Shown here in pieces: positions 1-5,331 of a stretch of 5,331 nucleotides of DNA. Numbering within the stretch: position 1 is the first letter of the stretch; each line of letters starts with the position of its first letter. The DNA comes from Candidatus Omnitrophota bacterium. Lineage in GTDB: Bacteria > Omnitrophota > Gorgyraeia > Zapsychrales > Fredricksoniimonadaceae. The translations under genes were made by a program, and so were the position numbers. The stretch spans positions 1-5,331 of the forward strand of contig JAEUSC010000143.1 in the NCBI GenBank assembly GCA_016789035.1. The letters are read 5' to 3'. The notes under the pieces are model-generated. The model did not search any database, had not been told where the DNA came from, and saw nothing but the letters and a program-made list of their open reading frames with translations.

Positions 1-1
1 A

Positions 2-649
2 ATGCAGGGCATTCAGTGGTACAGTGCCAACGGGATAGTTTCATCCGACCGGCTTGTCTCAGCTTTTGAGGCCTTTGTCGATACCAAATGGATTAGGAAA
101 TTGCAGCCTATCGAAATGTTGAACAGGGTTGGCTGGCTAGATGGACGCCGGATCGATTACGATTTCCTGCTTGATATCCAAAAGAACTACTGCCAGCTTA
201 ATCAACGGGGTGTTGTTGAAATGAGTCAAGAGGAGATGGTTCATCCAACTCAGATGATCTGTCAGTACACGGCATTTCGAACGTTTCCAAACAAGCCGAT
301 GGAGTGTGCGGCACTCGTCATGATCCCGCTTTTTTATTACCTTTCAGGCCGGAAAGACGTATTTGCCAAATCAAGCCGTGAGATCGACGAACGTCGCGGC
401 AAAACAGTGGAGCTTTTAAGTGACGGATGTATGATAAATTTTGAAAAATTAAGATTGGCGTCGCTAAATCGAATGCTTCTTTTGATGGTCCAGGCGTTTA
501 TCGCGCTTGGGATCGAGCCGTTTGGAGACTTTCTGCAGTACAGTCAAAAGCTGTATTCTTTGATTGATGTGTCGGACGCCCTTTGGTGGCAGATGAGCAT
601 GTCAGATGGTCAAAAGCGGTGGATTGATGCTCTACGAAAGATTGTTTAA
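2..649 (+). CDS. Unrecognised protein, probably the C-terminal part of a longer gene cut by the window edge
   Basis: I do not recognise this protein. The open frame begins with an ATG one base from the window edge, so no ribosome binding site can be seen. The true start may lie upstream, and the 215 visible residues are best treated as a C-terminal part. The product looks soluble and mostly helical, with many aromatic residues (WY near residue 6, W30, W45, WW at 195-196, W207). Two more hydrophobic stretches, about 103-115 and 155-172, look more like buried helices than clear membrane spans. Residues 122-137 are strongly charged. There are four cysteines (64, 87, 102, 143), but they are not spaced like a metal site. 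It ends in TAA, 36 bp from the convergent rtcB stop, so it is not part of the minus-strand operon. The long uninterrupted frame and natural protein composition support real coding. Function unknown. Confidence 0.7.
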   Translation: MQGIQWYSANGIVSSDRLVSAFEAFVDTKWIRKLQPIEMLNRVGWLDGRRIDYDFLLDIQKNYCQLNQRGVVEMSQEEMVHPTQMICQYTAFRTFPNKPMECAALVMIPLFYYLSGRKDVFAKSSREIDERRGKTVELLSDGCMINFEKLRLASLNRMLLLMVQAFIALGIEPFGDFLQYSQKLYSLIDVSDALWWQMSMSDGQKRWIDALRKIV

Positions 650-685
650 TGTTGTATGCTGACGTTCCGGTAAAGCGGTGGGTTT

Positions 686-2215
686 TTATGCCGCGCCCCG
701 CAGGCTTTTGTCTTCATCCTTAATGACAAATCGGGCTTTTAATTTTGCCACAGAACTGGCCAGTCCGGCACTTTTCACGGACCGTAAAACCTCCCCAAAA
801 TCTTTATAAGAGGCAGGCGCTTCATCCAGCGGATAGTTGCGGCAGTTTGTCAGAATGTCGTGTGCCGTAAAACTTTCATTCACACTTCTTTGGTCTAACG
901 TGCGCATGGCCTGCCGTCGTCCGAGAGCTCGGCCGGCCCCATGATTGACGCTGTAACAGCTCAGTTTGGCACCGGGGTCTGCCATCATAACCACGGAACC
1001 GTCCTGCGGATTGCCTGGAAGAAGAATGGGGTGGCCGGTCTCATAAAACGGCGTGTCGACCAAAGACGCATGGCCGGCAGGGAATGCACGGGTTGCGCCT
1101 TTTCGGTGGACCCATGCCATCTTGTTATTCACCATTTCCCATCGGGCAATATTATGGCTGATGAAATAGACAAGATCGCCTTTGACTCCAGGAATCACTT
1201 CATCAAACGCCTCCAAAATGAGGGCATTGATTAAAAGATGGTTGACGGTGGCAAAATTGGCGCCTAAAGCCATGTCATCCAAGTAATCGTTGGCCTCCGG
1301 AGTGCCTAGAGGAGCATACACGAGTTCCCGGTCATCACCGGGCAAAGGGATGCTTTTCTTTTTAAATTTTGTTTGTAGCCGCCGGAATTGCTGTTGGGCC
1401 AAATGATAGCCGAACCCCCGCGAGCCGCAATGCGAAAGAAAAGCCGTATGATTATTTTTAAGTCCGAAAATCTTCGCGGCTCTTTCGGCCCGCGGATTAT
1501 TTTCCACCTCCACGGTTTCACACTCGCCAAAATGATTCCCGCCTCCATAAGAACCCAATTGCGTGATTTTGCGTTCGAAATTTTCAAAAGATCCGGAATC
1601 AATCAGGTAATCAAGCCTTGCACCCAGCGAATCGGAGGATTCGTCATGTCCGGTATGAAACGCATCTTCGCAGCGCTGCGCCCAGTGGACGGGGATTCCC
1701 AATTGACGACAGACAAACGGGGAAGCGCCTTCAATAGCGACTCGCCGACCCAGTTGTTTGTCGACCCTTCTGGATTTTGCGACAGACCTTTGTCCTTGGC
1801 CTGCTCCTGTCGGTGTCCGTTCCAAAATGGCGTGAATTAAAGAGCGGCGGATTTTTGGGTCGTTAACGCCCTGCGCTGGAAGATCCAGCTGCAATAGACT
1901 CATCGAACATTTGATGTCCACTCCCACTGGACCTGGGTAAATATGTGTGGGGGAAACCATAACACACCCGACGGGGGCCCCGTAACCGCGATGGGCATCC
2001 GGGTTCAGAATAAGGTCTGTCACCCCCGGGGCCGTACGCGAGTTAATCGCCTGTTGGATGCAGACGCTGTCAAACGTCTTTCGGATAGAATCTGTGGCAA
2101 TGACTGTGATTGGTTTGTCTTGAGTATTAGGGAAGGTTATAAAACCTGTGGCTTCGCCTGTTGTCTGGATGATAGGTTCCGGAAACTCTCGGCTTGCAAA
2201 TGAGGTATCGGTCAT
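686..2215 (-). CDS. rtcB: RtcB-family RNA-splicing ligase
   Basis: RtcB enzymes are GTP- and Mn2+-dependent RNA ligases. They join 2',3'-cyclic phosphate (or 3'-phosphate) ends to 5'-OH ends in tRNA splicing and RNA repair, in the cytoplasm. The 509 residues carry the family signatures in order: PDAHRGYG (72-79), GVDIKCSM (98-105) with metal ligands D100 and C103, GGGNHF (224-229) with H228, SHCGSRG (261-267) with H262, SHN (353-355) with H354, HRKGATRAFPAG (370-381), and NHGAGR (424-429). H425 in the last motif matches the histidine that is guanylylated in characterised RtcB. All expected metal and nucleotide residues are present, so activity is likely. Lys499, in a VIKD stretch, may match the conserved C-terminal lysine, leaving a tail of about ten residues. 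The protein is longer than E. coli RtcB (about 408 residues) and nearer the archaeal length (about 480). Several motifs differ from the usual DIGCGM, HSGSRG and CHGAGR. The ATG lies 6 bp after the lptG stop with no Shine-Dalgarno sequence, suggesting coupled translation. Archease, a frequent RtcB cofactor, is not in the window. Confidence 0.95.
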   Translation of the reverse strand: MTDTSFASREFPEPIIQTTGEATGFITFPNTQDKPITVIATDSIRKTFDSVCIQQAINSRTAPGVTDLILNPDAHRGYGAPVGCVMVSPTHIYPGPVGVDIKCSMSLLQLDLPAQGVNDPKIRRSLIHAILERTPTGAGQGQRSVAKSRRVDKQLGRRVAIEGASPFVCRQLGIPVHWAQRCEDAFHTGHDESSDSLGARLDYLIDSGSFENFERKITQLGSYGGGNHFGECETVEVENNPRAERAAKIFGLKNNHTAFLSHCGSRGFGYHLAQQQFRRLQTKFKKKSIPLPGDDRELVYAPLGTPEANDYLDDMALGANFATVNHLLINALILEAFDEVIPGVKGDLVYFISHNIARWEMVNNKMAWVHRKGATRAFPAGHASLVDTPFYETGHPILLPGNPQDGSVVMMADPGAKLSCYSVNHGAGRALGRRQAMRTLDQRSVNESFTAHDILTNCRNYPLDEAPASYKDFGEVLRSVKSAGLASSVAKLKARFVIKDEDKSLRGAA

Positions 2216-2221
2216 GACGCG

Positions 2222-3331
2222 TTAAAATTTTGTTTTGATGAAAATTCCGGCGGCGGCAAAAAAGATCACCGGTGCCATCCAGGCGGCCAAAATGGGAGGG
2301 ATGGCCCCGCCCTTGCCTAGCGCTAGGCCAACGGCGTTAAAAACATAAAAAAGAAATCCGATTGTCATTGCAATCCCGATGGAGGTGAAGGTGACGGCCT
2401 TTCGCCGGCCGGTCATAAGGGCAAAAGGCAGCCCAAGCAGGACAATAGCGAGGTTGCCAAAAGGAAAGGCAATCTTTTGATGAAAATCCACTTCGAGATT
2501 ATTGATCGCGCGGGACGCGCCGCTTGTTGAAAAGCGCTGAATGTAGTTGTTGAGCTGGCGCAGATTCATGGCCGAGACTTCGGTGCGTTGCTTGAGGAAA
2601 TCCTGCGGCGTTTCTTTGATGTCCATGAGTTTTTCCGGGAACGTTTTGATTTCGCCCGGAACATTCGGCTTCATGGAATCATAAGACGTGATCTGAACTT
2701 GAAAGAATTTCCACGCGATCCCCGTCCAAATGCCTTTGAAGGCCACGATTTTCTCTTTGATGTTTTGATTGGTGTCCTGTCCAACAATCGTAACACCGGT
2801 GATTTCGTAGGTATTAGGGTTGAAATCATCAATAAAGTACAAACGGTTTTTAAGTCCATAAAAAGTTAGGTTTTTAATGGACGCCTTGGCGTTTTTGTTT
2901 TTGTCCTCGACAGAGGCCTTGATCTGCGTGTTACGGATTTCTTGGGAAACAATCGTGGATTTCGGTACGAACCGCTCATTGATTAAGAACATCATGGCCG
3001 AAACGATGAGTGCGAAACACAGTGCCGGCCGGGTGAGTTTCCAGAAATTCATACCGCTGGCGCGAAGCGCAATGATTTCATTGTTACCATTGAGCTGGCT
3101 ATAAGTAAATAGGGTCGCAATCAATGCTGCCATGGGAGACGTATTCGTAAGAATGATCGGTAGAAACGACAGGTAATAATGGATGATGGTGTTCAGAGCG
3201 ACCTGTTTCTCAATAAAGTCTTCCATCTGGCTGAAGACATCGACCAGAACATAAAGAAAGCAAAAGACCAGGATCATAGCAATGAAAATGGTCGCAATGG
3301 AGCTTGTGATATAGCGGTCAATGATGCGCAT
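2222..3331 (-). CDS. lptG: LptG-type LPS export permease (YjgP/YjgQ family)
   Basis: This is an inner-membrane permease of the LptF/LptG (YjgP/YjgQ) family. With LptF and the ATPase LptB it forms LptB2FG, which lifts LPS out of the inner membrane and passes it to the LptC/LptA bridge. The 369 residues match the family's usual length and plan. Three N-terminal membrane segments lie at about 12-33, 55-77 and 101-118, a periplasmic beta-rich domain at about 120-285, and three C-terminal segments at about 288-307, 314-335 and 346-366. The sequence NNEIIALRASG (83-93) is the conserved cytoplasmic coupling-helix region that contacts LptB. HQKIAFPFGN (284-293) begins the fourth segment. The N-terminus MRIIDRYI and the acidic DVFSQMEDF stretch (31-39) look more like LptG than LptF, so the F/G assignment is probable rather than certain. 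It follows the LptF-type gene by 106 bp. Only a weak, distant AAGG precedes the ATG, but the start matches the family N-terminus. Confidence 0.92.
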   Translation of the reverse strand: MRIIDRYITSSIATIFIAMILVFCFLYVLVDVFSQMEDFIEKQVALNTIIHYYLSFLPIILTNTSPMAALIATLFTYSQLNGNNEIIALRASGMNFWKLTRPALCFALIVSAMMFLINERFVPKSTIVSQEIRNTQIKASVEDKNKNAKASIKNLTFYGLKNRLYFIDDFNPNTYEITGVTIVGQDTNQNIKEKIVAFKGIWTGIAWKFFQVQITSYDSMKPNVPGEIKTFPEKLMDIKETPQDFLKQRTEVSAMNLRQLNNYIQRFSTSGASRAINNLEVDFHQKIAFPFGNLAIVLLGLPFALMTGRRKAVTFTSIGIAMTIGFLFYVFNAVGLALGKGGAIPPILAAWMAPVIFFAAAGIFIKTKF

Positions 3332-3388
3332 TAATCGTCTTTCGCCTTACGTTCTTTTTATCTGTTTCCGGATTAAACGTCGCTGTGA

Positions 3389-3405
3389 AGCCGTGCAAGA
3401 CGGCT
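3389..3405 (-). repeat. Short inverted repeat in the lptF-lptG spacer
   Basis: The 106-bp spacer between the two permease genes holds a perfect 6-bp inverted repeat, AGCCGT and ACGGCT, around a 5-nt loop. In RNA it would form a small GC-rich hairpin. No run of U follows it on the minus strand, so it is not a typical intrinsic terminator. It could be an mRNA-processing or stabilising hairpin that separates lptF and lptG expression, or a chance match. The rest of the spacer shows no recognisable site. Confidence 0.3.
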
Positions 3406-3437
3406 GTTGCTTCGTTTCTCACATCAAGACGGATCGT

Positions 3438-4526
3438 TTACTTTAAACACATCCGGATATTCAAAAATCCCACAACAATCGCTGCGACAATGTTTGGGGC
3501 CCACATGACCCACGATACAGGAGCCAAATTTTGCCCGGCTAATGCCTGAGCTCCTAATGACAATAAAAAATAAGGCGCGGCAAAAAGTAACGCGTAGAGC
3601 AAATTGGCAGTTTTCTCCCGACGGTGCGTAATGATGGCCATCGGAAATCCCAGGAGGACAAAAAGAATCGGGGTAAAGGCCCAGGTAATTTTTCGGTAGT
3701 ATTCTGTCTCAAGAGGAGATATGTCAACATTCAACGGCTGCAGTTCTCTCATTTTTTGTTTGAGTTCCATCAGGCCCATGGCTTTGGGCTTTTTGTCTGA
3801 CTTTTTTTTGGTTTTTGAAATATCCAAGGTGATAAATGAGGTTTCGAAATTGAGTTTATAAAAATTATTGGGATTCTTAAAGTCGATTTCATCTGAGGTG
3901 CCGTTGACCAGTTTCAATTTGATAATATCATTCGTGGGAGAAGAGGCAAACTCTCCTTCCTGGGCAATGATGGTCCGGGTGGGTTTGCCGGGCTGCGGCT
4001 GATAAATACGGATGTTATGCAGCTTATTGCCGTCAATTTTGTAGATGAAAATGATATAGCCGTCAAAGGCGTTGATAAATGCTCCGGCCTCCAGAAGCGC
4101 GCTGGGATTTTGAAATCCGGTGTTCTTGAGCAAACGGATTTGCTCATTGTACGCCTTAGGAATGATGCGGTCATTAATCAAAAACATCACTGCGGACAGC
4201 ATAAGCCCAACCATAATAAGCGGTGCAATAATCTGGCGCAGATAAATCCCGCTGGCGCGCATGGCCAGGATTTCGTTGTCGGCGGAAAGCCGGCCGAATG
4301 TCAAGATCACTGTTGTTAAACAGGAAATGGGAAGCGTATAAGCCAAAAGCAGAGGAATATAATAAAGAAAGACTTGTCCGACGGCCGACAAGCTGACCCC
4401 TCGGTTAATCACTTTATCAGCGAGCTGGGGAAGATAACCTAGGAGAAAGACACATGTTAAAACGCTGATCGAAATCGCAAAGGGCAGCAGGCATTCAGCC
4501 AGGATGTAATTGCGCAGGATTCGCAT
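3438..4526 (-). CDS. lptF: LptF-type LPS export permease (YjgP/YjgQ family)
   Basis: This is the partner permease of the LptB2FG transporter in the inner membrane and a paralogue of the next gene downstream. Its 362 residues show the same plan. N-terminal membrane segments lie at about 12-33, 53-77 and 99-117, a periplasmic beta-jellyroll-type domain at about 120-270, and C-terminal segments at about 280-299, 306-327 and 337-356. ADNEILAMRASG (82-93) is the LptB-contacting coupling region, and TEYYRKITWAFTP (274-286) leads into the fourth segment. The N-terminus MRILRNYILAE and the LPQLADKVINRG stretch (32-43) resemble LptF. A very basic linker lies at 238-249 (KTKKKSDKKPKA), encoded partly by a run of eight A, between the periplasmic domain and the fourth membrane segment. 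The gene starts 73 bp after the comF stop. No Shine-Dalgarno sequence is visible, but an in-frame TAG upstream and the family N-terminus support this start. LptB, LptC and LptA are not in the window. Confidence 0.92.
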   Translation of the reverse strand: MRILRNYILAECLLPFAISISVLTCVFLLGYLPQLADKVINRGVSLSAVGQVFLYYIPLLLAYTLPISCLTTVILTFGRLSADNEILAMRASGIYLRQIIAPLIMVGLMLSAVMFLINDRIIPKAYNEQIRLLKNTGFQNPSALLEAGAFINAFDGYIIFIYKIDGNKLHNIRIYQPQPGKPTRTIIAQEGEFASSPTNDIIKLKLVNGTSDEIDFKNPNNFYKLNFETSFITLDISKTKKKSDKKPKAMGLMELKQKMRELQPLNVDISPLETEYYRKITWAFTPILFVLLGFPMAIITHRREKTANLLYALLFAAPYFLLSLGAQALAGQNLAPVSWVMWAPNIVAAIVVGFLNIRMCLK

Positions 4527-4599
4527 AAGGGAAATGGGCGGTGTTCTTGGATCCTATTCGTTGCGTTTAAATATGATGTGCTGAATAATGGCCGTTGGG

Positions 4600-5325
4600 T
4601 TACTCTGCTAATGCAATAACGAACAAACCGACCCGTTTGGCCCCAGCCTCTTTGAGTGTTTGGGCCGCTTGCGACGCTGTTGCCCCGGTTGTTAACAAAT
4701 CGTCCACCAGCAGTACAGATTTATCTTTAATGCTAAAATTGGGACTCATTTTAAAAGCCCCTATCACGTTTGTCCAGCGTTCTTTTTGCCCTAAAATGGA
4801 TTGCGGTTGCGTTGGCTTTACACGTAAGAGGGTCTTTTCTAAGACATTGAGGCTGTAGAAATTCTGAATGATTTGGGCAATCATCAACGACTGGTTATAA
4901 CCCCGTTCGCGCAACCGCACGGGGTAAAGGGGAATGGGCATAAGACAATCATAGGACGATAACGGAAGCGGATATTGCCTGAGAAATTCTTTGACTAAGT
5001 ACCCAAAGATGTGGCGTACCAAGGTCTTTTGATGAAATTTGAACAAATGAAGCAATTGCTGCACTTCCGGGGAATAGGAAACCATTCCCCACGCTTCATC
5101 AAAGACGATGGGATACTTTAAGCACGTCCGGCACAGTCCTTGGGGGGTAAAGACAGGTAAATGGCGGGAACATTTCAGACAAAAGGGCGGCCTGTTGAAT
5201 TCTATCGCAGAAAGGCACGTCGAACAAAGCTGGGGGAGGGTTTTGTCTGGGACATAACGGCTGCACAGAATGCAATTATAGGGAAAAACAAGATCTCCAA
5301 ATCCATCCAGGAGAGCTTTAAACAT
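4600..5325 (-). CDS. comF: ComF-family protein (zinc-finger plus phosphoribosyltransferase-like domain)
   Basis: ComF-family proteins (ComFC, or GntX in E. coli) are cytoplasmic proteins needed for uptake or processing of transforming DNA in competent species, but they also occur in bacteria not known to be competent. The 241 residues match the usual length. The N-terminus has four CxxC pairs at C18/C21, C34/C37, C49/C52 and C65/C68, a likely double zinc-binding module. The FPYNC start of this module is typical of the family. The C-terminal half is a type I phosphoribosyltransferase fold. It shows the RLRERGYNQS signature (137-146) and the PRPP-binding loop VLLVDDLLTTGAT (204-216), with the paired aspartates D208 and D209. 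All key residues are present. The ATG is 6 bp from the window edge and the frame is open to that edge, so an upstream start cannot be excluded, though the length and N-terminus suit this one. It is the first visible gene of the minus-strand cluster. The catalytic reaction, if any, is unknown for the family. Confidence 0.93.
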   Translation of the reverse strand: MFKALLDGFGDLVFPYNCILCSRYVPDKTLPQLCSTCLSAIEFNRPPFCLKCSRHLPVFTPQGLCRTCLKYPIVFDEAWGMVSYSPEVQQLLHLFKFHQKTLVRHIFGYLVKEFLRQYPLPLSSYDCLMPIPLYPVRLRERGYNQSLMIAQIIQNFYSLNVLEKTLLRVKPTQPQSILGQKERWTNVIGAFKMSPNFSIKDKSVLLVDDLLTTGATASQAAQTLKEAGAKRVGLFVIALAE

Positions 5326-5331
5326 GACGTT

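Noticed and set aside
650..685. Possible bidirectional terminator between the convergent genes
   Set aside because: A GGGTTTTTA run is present on the plus strand, but only 3-4 bp stems can be formed beside it, too weak to call an intrinsic terminator.
1306..1602. Second minus-strand frame of 98 codons within rtcB
   Set aside because: It is an out-of-frame reading of the rtcB region that covers the metal-binding motifs in the correct frame; no independent coding signal.
1388..1840. Open frame of 150 codons on the plus strand inside rtcB
   Set aside because: It lies entirely antisense to the strongly supported rtcB frame, has no recognisable domain and looks like a by-product of rtcB codon usage.
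3332..3437. Possible internal promoter for lptG (TTGCAC, 17 bp, TAATCC on the minus strand)
   Set aside because: Spacing is right but both boxes match the consensus poorly; such matches are common by chance.
4017..4319. Plus-strand frame of 100 codons inside lptF
   Set aside because: It is antisense to the conserved coupling-helix and periplasmic region of lptF, with no family resemblance.
4527..4599. Regulatory element or small gene between comF and lptF
   Set aside because: The 73 bp show no hairpin, clear promoter, ribosome binding site or open frame that I can support.
4595..4858. Plus-strand frame of 87 codons inside comF
   Set aside because: It is antisense to the conserved phosphoribosyltransferase half of comF.

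Overview
The window comes from a Gram-negative (diderm) bacterium of moderate G+C content. The clearest sign is a tandem pair of LptF/LptG-type permeases, which carry lipopolysaccharide (LPS) to the outer membrane. Nothing in the sequence fixes the phylum. The three internal gene starts lack a clear Shine-Dalgarno sequence, which fits several diderm lineages outside the well-studied Proteobacteria, but this is only a hint.

Most of the window (positions 686 to 5325) is one co-oriented minus-strand cluster. In transcription order it holds a ComF-family phosphoribosyltransferase-like protein (4600-5325), an LptF-type permease (3438-4526), an LptG-type permease (2222-3331) and an RtcB-family RNA ligase (686-2215). 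The gaps are 73, 106 and 6 bp, so a single transcript is likely. RtcB follows lptG so closely that translational coupling is plausible. At the left end, on the plus strand and convergent with this cluster, lies the 3' part of an unrecognised gene (2-649). Only 36 bp separate the two convergent stop codons.

LptF and LptG form the membrane heterodimer of the LptB2FG ABC transporter, which extracts LPS from the inner membrane. LptB, LptC and LptA are not in this window and must be encoded elsewhere. ComF (competence-related) and RtcB (RNA repair or tRNA splicing) have no known link to LPS transport, so the cluster looks like housekeeping genes sharing a transcript rather than a single pathway. 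I see no mobile element, CRISPR array, tRNA or rRNA. The points most worth a second look are the LPS-transport/RNA-ligase linkage, the variant active-site motifs of RtcB and the unidentified convergent gene. I found no convincing evidence of a new multi-gene system.
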